Of a stretch of DNA of 64,000 nt, positions 29,598 to 38,634 are shown piece by piece (position 1 is the first letter of the stretch; every line of letters begins with the position of its first letter). This DNA is from CAWIVJ01 sp963839525 (GTDB taxonomy: Bacteria > Cyanobacteriota > Vampirovibrionia > Gastranaerophilales > Gastranaerophilaceae). The notes under the pieces are model-generated. The model searched no databases and had not been told where the DNA came from. It saw only the letters and a program-made list of their open reading frames with translations. A program made the translations under genes and the position numbers. The DNA lies in NCBI GenBank assembly GCA_963839525.1, contig CAWIVJ010000023.1, forward strand, positions 1 through 64,000, in the 5' to 3' direction.

Positions 29598-30170
29598 ATG
29601 AAAAGTTTAAGTGCAAAATTTGTCATAAGTGCCGAAAAATTAAGTCAGTGTCCTAATTTTAATTTGAGTGAATTTCCTCTTTTAGGACGTTCAAATGTAG
29701 GTAAATCTTCGTTTATTAATGCTATGGCTAATAATAATAAAGTTGCCAAAACTTCAAATACTCCTGGAAAAACAAGGCTAATTAATTTTTTTAACTTTTC
29801 CGAAAAATTTATTATTGCTGACCTGCCGGGCTACGGGTACGCAAAAGTTTCAAAAGAAATTCAAGCAAAGTGGCAAAAACATTTAGAAGAATATTTGCTT
29901 AACAGACCTCAAATTAAGTCCTTAATACAATTTATAGATGCGCGTCACGATATCCAAAAAAATGATTATCAGATGAGAGAATGGGTAAATGCTTATAATT
30001 TACAGGCATTTACGATTGTAACGAAAATAGATTATGTACCTAAAACAAAAAGTCAAACAGTTTTAAAAACGGTCGAAAAAGAATTTGGAGGAATTGTTTT
30101 ACCCTTTAGTGCTGTTGATAAAAGGTATTGTGAAAAAATCTTTGAGCATATTTTTGACTTATGTAAATAA
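29598..30170 (+). CDS. engB: Ribosome biogenesis GTP-binding protein EngB (YihA/YsxC)
   Basis: A 190-residue GTPase with G1 GRSNVGKSSF (30-39), G2 region NTPGKTRLINFF, G3 DLPGYGYAKV and G4 TKIDYV, in which TKxD replaces NKxD as is usual in EngB. The length is typical. EngB acts late in 50S subunit assembly. The start abuts the upstream small gene. Confidence 0.95.
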   Translation: MKSLSAKFVISAEKLSQCPNFNLSEFPLLGRSNVGKSSFINAMANNNKVAKTSNTPGKTRLINFFNFSEKFIIADLPGYGYAKVSKEIQAKWQKHLEEYLLNRPQIKSLIQFIDARHDIQKNDYQMREWVNAYNLQAFTIVTKIDYVPKTKSQTVLKTVEKEFGGIVLPFSAVDKRYCEKIFEHIFDLCK

Positions 30171-30252
30171 AAATACTTTTTTTAGAGGATTGTAATATTT
30201 TATAAATTTAATAGAATGTAAAAGGGGTATTAAAATCGGGGGTTTATTAAAT

Positions 30253-30516
30253 ATGGCTGTTAATGCTTTAAATAGGGATGATTTTGCTGATGAAGAATTC
30301 TATCCGCAAAACAAAGGAGAAATTTCTGATTCTATAACTCAAAATTGGACAGAACAAGCATTAGAGTGTTATAGACTTAATTGTGATTGTTCACGTTGTT
30401 CTATCTCCAAGGGAAATTATTCTTTCGCCTGCCAAATGCCAAAAGTATTAGATGTTTTGGTTAAATCTTTGGGGAAACCAAATACAAAAACAAAACTGGA
30501 AATAGTAAAGGGATAG
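30253..30516 (+). CDS. Small cysteine-rich hypothetical protein, 87 aa
   Basis: Not recognised. The centre has five cysteines in the pattern C-x4-C-x-C-x2-C-x10-C (CYRLNCDCSRCSISK), suggesting a metal site. There is no signal peptide. The final third (MPKVLDVLVKSLGKP) resembles a short amphipathic helix. It stands alone between engB and the AMIN-like protein. Codon use and base composition match the neighbours, so it is probably a native gene. Confidence 0.6.
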   Translation: MAVNALNRDDFADEEFYPQNKGEISDSITQNWTEQALECYRLNCDCSRCSISKGNYSFACQMPKVLDVLVKSLGKPNTKTKLEIVKG

Positions 30517-30658
30517 ATCTTAACAGGCTTTTAACTAAATTCAGTTCTATTGACCATATGGTCTAGATTAATTTAAACCTGAAGATTGATGTATTATTTT
30601 ATTAAAATGATTATGCTTATTTAGTGAGGTTGAGTAATTATTAAGTGGGAGTAGGAAG

Positions 30659-31759
30659 TTGAAGATATCAACAAATTTTAAAAAGATTTTATTAATGTTT
30701 ATCGTGGGTTTTTGTTTTGCAGGAAATAATGTTTTCGCTTCAGATAATGTTTTGCAGGTCATCCAAATAGACGGATTTAAAGATAGCTATAATATTATCT
30801 TAAAGTCGGATGATGTTGCAGAACTAAAGAAAACAATTCAAGCACCTAATAAAATGTTGTTAAATTTAAAAGGCATTAGAGCGTCAAAGACAATCAATAC
30901 AATATATAACAATACATCAAGTGTTGATAGTGTTGTAGTCGAGCCGACAGGAGAGGATTCAATAAAAATTCTTATACAGGCAAATAATGTAAGTAATGCT
31001 GAAGTTAATTTTGATACTTTAAAAACTCCTTTAAATGTTTTAAATAATTCGAAAAATCAAAGTAAAGAAAATAATGAGATTATATTAAATGAACCGGTAG
31101 AATCTTACCAGCCAATTTATCAGAGCAGTATGGACGAAATGAATAGCAGCGTTTCTTTATTAAGTACTTCAGAACCTATAATAAAATACGTTAAAAAAAC
31201 TTTAAAAAGTGAAAAAGTAAGCTGGCTGATAACTTGTGTCCTTTTTTCTGTCCTTTTATTAAATGGTATAAAACTAATTAAAAGAAAAGACAGTGAAATA
31301 AAAATCGGTTTATCACAAAGCTTAAAAGAAAGAGAAATTGATTTATACAAAGATTTGAATACGGAGCTAAACGGGTTGAGAAATCCTGCACTGAGAGAAG
31401 CTCCTCCTGTCCAGACTCATTCTGGTCAAAACATCGCGGGTAATTATGGTTTAAGAACTTATCAGCAAGGAACAAGAAATCCTTATTTCACGCCAGAAAT
31501 ACAGCATGCCAAGCCACCGGCTGATAATTTAAGAAAAATTGCCCAACATATAAATTCAAATTTAAAACAGGCAGCTCCGGGTTTAGCTCAGAGTCCAGCC
31601 CAAAAAACAGCTCCGACTGATACAAAAACTAAAACAACAAATATTGACGGCATGAAATTTTTGGAATCTATGACAAAAATTTATGAGAAAAACGGCCGCA
31701 CTGATTTGGCACAAGGATTAAAAACAAATATGAAAAAAGCCAAGGTAAATCCAAGGTAA
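30659..31759 (+). CDS. AMIN-like domain membrane protein, 366 aa
   Basis: Starts at TTG preceded by GGAG about 8 bp upstream. A signal peptide (residues 1-27, ending NVFAS) is followed by an AMIN-like beta domain (about 30-125; VIQIDGFKDSYNIILKS, then PNKMLLNLKG and SVVVEPTGEDSIKILI). A single transmembrane helix lies near 181-199 and a polar, low-complexity tail follows. AMIN domains bind peptidoglycan in PilQ and AmiC and are common in Cyanobacteria. The type I-like layout suggests a periplasmic sensor domain with a cytoplasmic tail. The domain call is by eye. Confidence 0.55.
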   Translation: MKISTNFKKILLMFIVGFCFAGNNVFASDNVLQVIQIDGFKDSYNIILKSDDVAELKKTIQAPNKMLLNLKGIRASKTINTIYNNTSSVDSVVVEPTGEDSIKILIQANNVSNAEVNFDTLKTPLNVLNNSKNQSKENNEIILNEPVESYQPIYQSSMDEMNSSVSLLSTSEPIIKYVKKTLKSEKVSWLITCVLFSVLLLNGIKLIKRKDSEIKIGLSQSLKEREIDLYKDLNTELNGLRNPALREAPPVQTHSGQNIAGNYGLRTYQQGTRNPYFTPEIQHAKPPADNLRKIAQHINSNLKQAAPGLAQSPAQKTAPTDTKTKTTNIDGMKFLESMTKIYEKNGRTDLAQGLKTNMKKAKVNPR

Positions 31760-31788
31760 ACTTAGGAGAAGATACTCAACATATTACG

Positions 31789-31814
31789 AAGGGGCTTTAA
31801 GGCCCCTTTTTTTT
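31789..31814 (+). terminator. Rho-independent terminator
   Basis: AAGGGGC pairs with GCCCCTT, followed by a long T run. Confidence 0.85.
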
Positions 31815-31815
31815 A

Positions 31816-32703
31816 TTACTTTATATTGTTAAATAGTATATTAGTATGTATTTCATCTATCTTGCTTGGTGTTTGAGTTTCTGGTTTATCTTCAAAATAT
31901 GTAGTTTCAATTTTAGGGGTATTTTTTTCCAGTTCTTTTTTAGAAGCTTCTATTGTTTTAAAATTATTTTCTGCTTCTTTTTTTATTGTTCTTTGTTCTT
32001 CACGTTGTTTAATTAGATTATCTATTTCTTCCATTAAAGTTTTTCTTTCAGCTTTTTTATCTGCTATTTGGTTTTCTAGTTTTTGAGCCATTGCTTGCTC
32101 TTCAGGAGTGCCGTCTTTTAGTTCGCTTATTTGATTTTTTAAGTCTGAAATGCTTTCTTCTAAAGTATCTATTTTTTTAGTGTTATCATCTATATTTTTA
32201 GTTATATTGTCTATCTTAACGGTTGCTTCATCTATAGTTTCATTTAGATTTGATAATTCTGTTTGGTATGTTTCTAATTGATCTTCTGCTTTGTTTATTT
32301 TTTGCTTAAGAAGATTCATTGCATCTTGTTTTTCGTTTGCTTTTTTATAATTCTTTTTTGCGTTTTTTATATCGTCGATTAATGTTTTATTTACATCCGT
32401 AGATGTTGGTTCTTCAATTTTAGGAGCATTTGTGTTATTTTTACCTTCTTCTTTTTTATCAAAAAGATTATTTAGTACTGAGAAAAGACCAAAACCCGCA
32501 GCAGCAATCCCAAGAACACCGGCTACAACAGAAAAACCTGTTGTCCAAGCTTGAAGTTGATTAGAAGTTTTATTGCAATTATAGTTGTTAAAAACACTAT
32601 TAGTGATAGGGTGGTTATTTCCTAATTTTCTTAAAATATTTCTTTTTTGGTTAAAATCTAAGCGGTGTCTTTGGGATGCTGTAATAATACTTGAGTATGA
32701 CAT
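31816..32703 (-). CDS. Coiled-coil membrane protein, 295 aa, unknown
   Basis: No family recognised. Residues 1-50 are polar and end in YNCNKTSNQ. A hydrophobic segment follows near 54-80 (FSVVAGVLGIAAAGFGLFSVL), and residues about 105-270 form a long coiled coil rich in Lys and Glu (QKINKAEDQLETYQ, LEESISDLKNQISELK). The tail is rich in Pro and Thr. It lies convergent to the AMIN-like gene. It could be a spacer or scaffold protein anchored in the membrane. Confidence 0.65.
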   Translation of the reverse strand: MSYSSIITASQRHRLDFNQKRNILRKLGNNHPITNSVFNNYNCNKTSNQLQAWTTGFSVVAGVLGIAAAGFGLFSVLNNLFDKKEEGKNNTNAPKIEEPTSTDVNKTLIDDIKNAKKNYKKANEKQDAMNLLKQKINKAEDQLETYQTELSNLNETIDEATVKIDNITKNIDDNTKKIDTLEESISDLKNQISELKDGTPEEQAMAQKLENQIADKKAERKTLMEEIDNLIKQREEQRTIKKEAENNFKTIEASKKELEKNTPKIETTYFEDKPETQTPSKIDEIHTNILFNNIK

Positions 32704-33185
32704 AATTTTTTTTCCTTATATTTACTGCTTATATATTAATTAAGTAAAAAGTATATACAAAATTGCCTGAAAGCATGTCACAGCATGAGTTTTAATGGAC
32801 TTAAAACCTTATGAATCAAGCGCTTGAGGAATGTAACAAATTGTTAAGAATTTCTTGTAGAGTAGGTACTTTACATTGATTAATATTAGAAGTATTAAAT
32901 TTAATTGTTAACAAACGTATCAAAAATTTAATTTTTTTATATTTATGTTTTTTGTTTATTTTTTATATTTTTTGGGTAAAAAAAAGATTTTAAATTAATT
33001 TATTTTGTATTTTTTAACAAAAATTGCTTTTGTAAAGAGAAATTTTTTCAAAAATTAATTTTTTTTAGTTTTTGTAATTCGGACATTTATATAATCTTAA
33101 TAATAAAAGACTTGACGTTTTTTATTAAACATATTCTAATTATAATTAGTTATAATTTAGTTAAGAGTCAGGAAGAGGAAAAATT
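32704..33185. promoter_or_regulatory. Divergent intergenic region upstream of glutamine synthetase
   Basis: 482 bp without a gene, very AT-rich. A promoter candidate for glnA is TTGACG (33113-33118), a 17-bp spacer and TCTAAT, about 45 bp before the ATG; aggaagagg serves as the ribosome binding site. A long T-rich stretch covers 32920-33090. I looked for an NtcA-type GTA-N8-TAC site and found only a 7-bp-spaced near match. Confidence 0.45.
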
Positions 33186-34544
33186 ATGAGTCAATTTAAA
33201 CACATTCCATTAAGCAACAAGTCTTATACCGACGAAGACATTAAGAAAATTATTAAAGAGCAAGATATTAAATTTATACAATTGCAGTTTGTTGATATTA
33301 ACGGTCAAGTAAAAAATATGGCTGTTCCACCGGAGCAAATTGATAAGATTTTGAATAATGAAATTATGCTTGACGGTTCATCTATTAAAGGATTTAGAAG
33401 TATTGAAACTTCTGATATGTATTTTTATCCTGATAAAAATTCTTTTCAAATTCTTCCTTGGACTAAGGGTAATGCAAAAAGTGCAAGACTTATTTGCGAC
33501 ATTTACAACCCTGATGGAACACCGTTTGAAGGTTGTCCGAGATGTAATTTAAAAAGAATTATGAGCGAAGCTCAAAAATTAGGTTTTTCAATGAATTTAG
33601 GACCGGAGGCAGAATTTTTCCTTTTTGAAAAAAAAGACGGTAAAGTTACAACTGAAACCCATGACAGAGCCGGTTATTACGATGTAGGACCGGATGATTT
33701 GGGCGAAAATGTTCGTGCTGACATTGTTATGGCACTTAAGGAAATGGGATTTGATATTGAAGCATCTCACCATGAAGTTGCTGACGGTCGGCATGAAATT
33801 GACTTTAAATACGGTGATATTTTAACAACAGCAGATAACGTTGCTACTTTTAAAATAGCAGTTAAGGCAATTGCTGCCCAGCATGGACTTCATGCAACAT
33901 TTATGCCTAAACCCATTTTTGGAATAAACGGTTCCGGCATGCACTGCAATGTATCTTTGTTTAAAAACGGTAAAAACGCTTTCTTAGATGAAAAGAAAGA
34001 ATTTCAGCTTTCAGATACAGCGCTTTATTCAATTGGCGGTTTGTTAAAGCACATAAAAAGCATTACAGCAATAACAAACCCTACCGTAAACAGTTATAAA
34101 CGTCTTGTTCCAGGTTATGAAGCTCCTGTTTATCTGGCATGGTCGCTGGCTAACAGAAGCGCTCTTTTAAGAGTTCCTGCAAAACGAGGAAATGCAACAA
34201 GGGTTGAGCTTCGTTCTCCTGACCCAAGCTGTAACCCTTATTTAGCTTTTGCTGCAATTCTTGAAGCAGCATTGGATGGCATCAGAAACAAAATTGATCC
34301 GCCTGCGCCGGTTGAGAGCAATATTTACCATTTAACGTCTAAAGAGCGTAAAAAACAAAGAATAGATTCTTTGCCGGGAAGTTTAGCCGAATCGCTTGAA
34401 CAGTTGGAAAAATCACTTGTTGGAAAAGCAGCTTTAGGTAATCATATTTTCAAAGAATTTATGAGTTCAAAAAGAAAAGAATGGGATTCTTTCAGAACTT
34501 ATGTTTCCGGTTGGGAAATTGATAGATACTTAGAAAGATATTAA
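33186..34544 (+). CDS. glnA: Glutamine synthetase, type I (alpha subtype)
   Basis: A 452-residue enzyme that makes glutamine from glutamate, ammonia and ATP as a dodecamer. Seen: MLDGSSIKGF near 60, metal and glutamate-site blocks NLGPEAEFFLF and HHEVADGRHEIDF, GINGSGMHCN, the flap-side NPTVNSYKRLVPGYEAP, and RVPAKRGNATRVELRSPDPSCNPYLAFAA. The C-terminal region reads NIYHLTSKERKK where adenylylated enzymes have NLYDLP, so it fits the GSI-alpha type (Bacillus-like, feedback regulated) and not the adenylylated beta type. It is monocistronic, with its own terminator. Confidence 0.95.
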   Translation: MSQFKHIPLSNKSYTDEDIKKIIKEQDIKFIQLQFVDINGQVKNMAVPPEQIDKILNNEIMLDGSSIKGFRSIETSDMYFYPDKNSFQILPWTKGNAKSARLICDIYNPDGTPFEGCPRCNLKRIMSEAQKLGFSMNLGPEAEFFLFEKKDGKVTTETHDRAGYYDVGPDDLGENVRADIVMALKEMGFDIEASHHEVADGRHEIDFKYGDILTTADNVATFKIAVKAIAAQHGLHATFMPKPIFGINGSGMHCNVSLFKNGKNAFLDEKKEFQLSDTALYSIGGLLKHIKSITAITNPTVNSYKRLVPGYEAPVYLAWSLANRSALLRVPAKRGNATRVELRSPDPSCNPYLAFAAILEAALDGIRNKIDPPAPVESNIYHLTSKERKKQRIDSLPGSLAESLEQLEKSLVGKAALGNHIFKEFMSSKRKEWDSFRTYVSGWEIDRYLERY

Positions 34545-34563
34545 AAAAAATAAGAAAATTAGT

Positions 34564-34600
34564 GCCAAAAAAGTCAACAATTTTTGTTGACTTTTTTGGC
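34564..34600 (+). terminator. Terminator of glnA
   Basis: Perfect 17-bp stem (34564-34580 with 34584-34600) containing an internal T6 run. Confidence 0.75.
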
Positions 34601-34691
34601 GTAGTCATTAAAAATATTTTGTGAGTCATTATTGTCGGCAAGTATGCCCGACCTACCTTATTATATTGGCAAAGAAGTAAACGGAGTTAAG

Positions 34692-35054
34692 ATGCTTGAA
34701 TTTTTATGGAAACCCTCCTGTAGGCATGATAAAATTAATCCTGATATGACAGCGGGTTATTGCCCTGATTGTGGTGAATATATTGAAAATCGCTGGTACA
34801 TTTCTCGTTGTGAGTGTTGTGGGATTAAGCAAAAAATATTAGTAAAAAACGGAAAAATTACTGTTTGTGCTAAATTTTGCAGAAATTGCGGGAGCAGTTT
34901 TTTTCTGGTAGAGGAGTTAGAAGAAATTGATATTGTTAATATAAATTACGCGGTTGCTTTAAAACAAAGAAGATGTTGTAAAAAGCGGAACTTTATCCAA
35001 GTTTGGTTTGAACAAAATACTTGTACTCCTATGAAATTACTTCCAAGCTATTAA
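34692..35054 (+). CDS. Zinc-ribbon protein, 120 aa, unknown
   Basis: The start at 34692 is chosen for GGAG 7 bp upstream; the frame is open further upstream to 34632 without a good site. The protein has several zinc-ribbon knuckles: CPDCGEY, CECCGIK and CAKFCRNCGSS, plus an N-terminal CRH. The tail has a further CC pair (RRCCKKRN) and is basic. It is probably a cytoplasmic zinc protein with protein- or nucleic-acid-binding ribbons. No partner gene is evident. Confidence 0.6.
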   Translation: MLEFLWKPSCRHDKINPDMTAGYCPDCGEYIENRWYISRCECCGIKQKILVKNGKITVCAKFCRNCGSSFFLVEELEEIDIVNINYAVALKQRRCCKKRNFIQVWFEQNTCTPMKLLPSY

Positions 35055-35088
35055 CTAAAAGAGAAAAAGACTTTAAACTTTCCCCTTT

Positions 35089-35538
35089 TTACTCTGCTGA
35101 ACCTTCGCCTTCTTTCTTTTCAGGAGTTTTTATTTCTACACCCATACTTTTTAGTTGAGCTGCTGCTTTTGGAGCAAGAGCTGTATCAGAGAAATTTTCT
35201 AAAACTGCTTGGAAGCATTCAATCGCTTCATTTTTCATTTCTCGTGATTTAAAAAGAATTGCTATTTTATAGTATAAAGGGGCTAAAGTTACATCAGGGG
35301 AAACAAGCATTTGACTATCCAATTTTATTTTTATATCGATTAAATTTTGATTATCTTCAGGAGAAAAAAGCCCTCTCCCATACATTTTCTTTGTTAATGT
35401 ATCAACAGTAGTTGACATGTTTGTCATTTCTTCTTCAGAAATTCCGCCTTTTTTAGATTTTCTGGCTTCAACCGAATCCATAGAAAATATAATCCCTACC
35501 ACAGACAACATTAAAAATAAGACTAATAATTTTTTCAT
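35089..35538 (-). CDS. Exported TPR-like protein, 149 aa
   Basis: A signal peptide (1-25, MKKLLVLFLMLSVVGIIFS then VEA) is followed by a helical mature part. APLYYKIAILFKSREMKNEAIECFQAVLENF fits a single TPR-like helical pair. The C-terminus is rich in Glu and Lys. The gene is divergent from the NagZ-like gene. It probably acts in the periplasm; its partner is unknown. Confidence 0.6.
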   Translation of the reverse strand: MKKLLVLFLMLSVVGIIFSMDSVEARKSKKGGISEEEMTNMSTTVDTLTKKMYGRGLFSPEDNQNLIDIKIKLDSQMLVSPDVTLAPLYYKIAILFKSREMKNEAIECFQAVLENFSDTALAPKAAAQLKSMGVEIKTPEKKEGEGSAE

Positions 35539-35678
35539 AATCCCTCTATCCCTTACATATATATACTACACAAATCCTTGATTTTTAACCTCAATTAAAT
35601 GTATGATATTTCGGTGGTAAATAATATTATAAAATGACTTTATCTTATAATACCTTCAAAAGAAAAAAGGACTTTTAT

Positions 35679-36695
35679 ATGGAAAATATTAAAAATAAAT
35701 TGTACCAAATGTTTATTTTGGGTTTGGAAAGCGAAACGTTAAAAGAAAATCCAAATCTTATAAAAGCTCTTAATGAAGGGCTTGGCGGAGTAATATTTTT
35801 TAAGCAGAATATTAAAAATACCGAACAGTTTAAAAAATTAATTAAAGATATAAAAAAAGAAGCTAAAATCCCGCCTTTTCTTTCAATAGACCAAGAAGGC
35901 GGAAGAGTGGAAAGAACAGAGAATATTTTTGGAGGTAAAAAATACTTAAGCTCAAAATTTGCTGCTGAAAGAGGCAATGATTTCTTAAAAAGTCAAACAG
36001 AACAAATTTCGCACGAGTTAAAAGATTTTGGTATAAATCTTAATTTTGCACCTGTTTTAGATGTTAATACTAATCCAAATAACCCTATAATAGGTGAAAG
36101 AGCATTTTCAAGCGATACTGATGAAGTTATCAAGTGCGGAAAAGTAGTTGTTGATACATATTTAAAAAATGATATAATCCCTTGTATAAAGCATTTCCCC
36201 GGTCATGGAGACACAAGTGTTGACAGCCATATTTCTTTACCTAGAATTGATTTATCTCTTGAAGAAATGGAGAAAATACATATTAGACCGTTTAGGGAAG
36301 TGGATTCACCTATGATTATGGTCGCGCATTTATATTGCAGTGCATTTGACAAAGAAGCAATACCATCTTCTTTAAGCAAAAATATTATAGGATATTTAAG
36401 GGAAAATTTGAATTATAAAGGGCTTGTTATTACGGATGATATGGTTATGGGCGGAGTAAGTGAGCAAAAAGAAATTAATACTTCACTCTTCACCCTTCAC
36501 TCGTCACTTCCTTTACAAGCAATCAAAGCAGGTGTAAACATCCTTTTGTACAGAAATTCTTTTGATGAAACAATTGAAATTATAGAAAATCTTGTTAAAT
36601 CGGCTGAAAATGACGGGCAATTGCGGAAAAATATTGAAGAATCATATGAAAAAATTTCCATGATAAAATATAAATATGTTTACAGGGATTATTGA
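35679..36695 (+). CDS. nagZ: Beta-N-acetylhexosaminidase, glycoside hydrolase family 3 (NagZ-like)
   Basis: The start at MENIKNK is chosen because AAAAAAGGA precedes it; the frame extends 45 bp further up without a site. About 338 residues, matching single-domain NagZ. Motifs: GGVIFFKQNI, SIDQEGGRVER, FAPVLDVNTNP, the conserved loop KHFPGHGDTSVDSH with the catalytic His/Asp dyad, and LVITDDMVMGG with the nucleophile Asp. It removes GlcNAc from muropeptides during cell-wall recycling. No signal peptide, so cytoplasmic. Its 3' end overlaps riboflavin synthase by 20 bp. Confidence 0.9.
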   Translation: MENIKNKLYQMFILGLESETLKENPNLIKALNEGLGGVIFFKQNIKNTEQFKKLIKDIKKEAKIPPFLSIDQEGGRVERTENIFGGKKYLSSKFAAERGNDFLKSQTEQISHELKDFGINLNFAPVLDVNTNPNNPIIGERAFSSDTDEVIKCGKVVVDTYLKNDIIPCIKHFPGHGDTSVDSHISLPRIDLSLEEMEKIHIRPFREVDSPMIMVAHLYCSAFDKEAIPSSLSKNIIGYLRENLNYKGLVITDDMVMGGVSEQKEINTSLFTLHSSLPLQAIKAGVNILLYRNSFDETIEIIENLVKSAENDGQLRKNIEESYEKISMIKYKYVYRDY

Positions 36696-37314
36696 AGAAA
36701 TAGGAACAATTAAGAGTTTTTCGAAAAGTGATAAAAATGCTCTTATAGTTGTTAATTGCAAAAAAGTTCTTGAAAGTACAAAAATAGGTGACAGTATTTC
36801 GATTGATGGAGTATGCCAGACTGTTACAGAAATATCTTCAAATACTTTTTGCGCACAGATTTCGTCAGAAACTCTCGGAGTGACGACTTTTTCCGATTTT
36901 AAAAACGGAAGAAAAGTTAATCTTGAAAGAGCCTTAACTTTAGAGTCGAGGCTTGGAGGGCATATTGTTACAGGACATATTGACAGTATCGGTAAAGTTA
37001 AGAATATACAAAAACAAGCTGAATTTTATAATATAACTTTTGAAATTGATACAAATTTGGCGAAGTACATGGTTAAAAAGGGCTCTGTTGCCGTAAACGG
37101 TATCAGCTTAACAATTGCCGGGATTGGTTCAAATGAGTTTAATACGGTGCTTATTCCCCATACATTTGAAAATACAAACTTAAAGAACTTAAAATCAAGT
37201 GATTTTGTAAACATTGAAACAGATATTTTCGCTAAATATGTTGAAAAATTTTTATCAAGAGATAATAATAGTGTAATAAACGAGAATTTTTTAAAGGAAA
37301 ACGGGTTTTTTTAA
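36676..37314 (+). CDS. ribE: Riboflavin synthase alpha chain
   Basis: A 212-residue protein with two lumazine-binding barrels: the N-terminal MFTGIIEEIG, SIDGVCQTV and FCAQISSETL, then GGHIVTGHIDSIG, SVAVNGISLTI and LIPHTFENT. It joins two molecules of dimethyl-ribityllumazine into riboflavin. It overlaps the nagZ end and abuts ribBA with no gap, giving a riboflavin operon. No lumazine synthase gene is present in the window, and no FMN riboswitch was seen upstream. Confidence 0.95.
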   Translation: MFTGIIEEIGTIKSFSKSDKNALIVVNCKKVLESTKIGDSISIDGVCQTVTEISSNTFCAQISSETLGVTTFSDFKNGRKVNLERALTLESRLGGHIVTGHIDSIGKVKNIQKQAEFYNITFEIDTNLAKYMVKKGSVAVNGISLTIAGIGSNEFNTVLIPHTFENTNLKNLKSSDFVNIETDIFAKYVEKFLSRDNNSVINENFLKENGFF

Positions 37315-38541
37315 ATGTATAAAGCAGATGCTGAAATAAATTTTTTCAATACGGTTGAAGAAGCAATAGAAGATTTCAAAGCAGGAAAACCTGTTTTAAT
37401 AGCTGATGATGAAGGAAGAGAAAATGAGGGGGATTTAATCTGCTCTGCACAAATGATTACTCCGGAAGTTATAAATTTTATGGCAAGTGAATGCAGAGGA
37501 CTTATTTGTCTTGCTATTAATAAAGAGACTGCGGATAAGCTTGAGTTAACTCAAATGGTCGAAAAAAATACTGAAAGTGCGCAAACAGCTTTTACACAAA
37601 GCATTGACGGAGCTGCTAAATTCGGAGTTACTACAGGAATATCAGCTTTTGACAGAGCAAAAACAATTCAAATTGCTATTGATAAAAATGTCAGACCAAA
37701 TGATTTAAGACGCCCGGGACACGTTTTTCCTTGTGTTGCAAAATCAGGAGGAGTTCTTCAAAGAACAGGTCATACAGAAGCCAGTGTTGATTTGGCGAAG
37801 CTTGCAGGGCATTTTCCGGCGGGAGTTATGTGCGAAATAATGAATTCTGACGGTACAATGTCTCGCAGGGATGAATTAAAAGAGTTTTCGCTTAAGCATG
37901 ATATCAAATTTATAACAGTGGCACAGCTCATAGCATATCGCCTAAAAACAGAACGGTTTGTAACAAGAGAAGCTCAAGCAGTTTTACCCACTCAATTCGG
38001 TGACTTTGAAGTTTATGGCTATTTAAATAATTTAGACAATCAAGAACACGCTGTTCTTGTTAAAAATGATGGTTCTGATAAAATTCCTCTGGTACGTGTT
38101 CACAGCGAATGCTTAACGGGTGATACTTTTTACAGTTTAAAATGTGATTGTAATTCTCAGCTTCATCGGGCAATGAAAATGATTGATGAATGGGGTAAAG
38201 GTGCTGTAATTTACATCAGAAGTCACGAGGGTCGGGGAATCGGCTTAATAAATAAAATAAAAGCTTATGCGCTTCAAGAAAAAGGGCAAGATACTATTGA
38301 AGCAAATATTTCACTCGGTTTTCAGCCTGATTTAAGAGATTATGGTGTTGGAGCTCAAATATTGCTGGATTTAGGGTATAATAGTTTTAATTTAATTACT
38401 AATAATCCCAAGAAAATTATCGGACTTGAAGGATACGGGTTAAAAATTAATGATATAGTTAATTTAGAACCTTATGTTAACAATCATAATAAAAAATATA
38501 TGGAAACCAAAAAAGAAAAGATGAATCACATGTACAGCTGA
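37315..38541 (+). CDS. ribBA: Bifunctional 3,4-dihydroxy-2-butanone-4-phosphate synthase / GTP cyclohydrolase II
   Basis: A 408-residue fusion. Residues about 8-208 are RibB: DDEGRENEGDLI, SGGVLQRTGHTEASVDLA and the upstream RRPGHVFPC. Residues about 215-390 are RibA, with zinc ligands in HSECLTGDTFYSLKCDCNSQ (C-x10-C-x-C) and RSHEGRGIGL, then LTNNP-like ITNNPKKIIGL. It supplies both branches of riboflavin precursors. It follows ribE directly. Confidence 0.95.
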   Translation: MYKADAEINFFNTVEEAIEDFKAGKPVLIADDEGRENEGDLICSAQMITPEVINFMASECRGLICLAINKETADKLELTQMVEKNTESAQTAFTQSIDGAAKFGVTTGISAFDRAKTIQIAIDKNVRPNDLRRPGHVFPCVAKSGGVLQRTGHTEASVDLAKLAGHFPAGVMCEIMNSDGTMSRRDELKEFSLKHDIKFITVAQLIAYRLKTERFVTREAQAVLPTQFGDFEVYGYLNNLDNQEHAVLVKNDGSDKIPLVRVHSECLTGDTFYSLKCDCNSQLHRAMKMIDEWGKGAVIYIRSHEGRGIGLINKIKAYALQEKGQDTIEANISLGFQPDLRDYGVGAQILLDLGYNSFNLITNNPKKIIGLEGYGLKINDIVNLEPYVNNHNKKYMETKKEKMNHMYS

Positions 38542-38634
38542 TGTAATTCTTGGCGGAGAAAGAGTCTCAGAAGTATGTTATTGTGAGAGTTTAAGATTTA
38601 ATCATGAAGCAATCTAAATAATACGGAGAAATTA

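Noticed and set aside
32760..33120. NtcA-type nitrogen control site before glnA
   Set aside because: The only near match has a 7-bp gap instead of 8 between GTA and TAC, so I do not call it.
35580..36700. FMN riboswitch before the riboflavin genes
   Set aside because: No conserved RFN-element blocks are visible upstream of nagZ or ribE, and ribE starts inside nagZ.
38542..38634. Coding-like sequence after ribBA (DVILGGERVSE in another frame)
   Set aside because: Only about 25 codons with no start or family match; not supported as a gene or lumazine synthase remnant.
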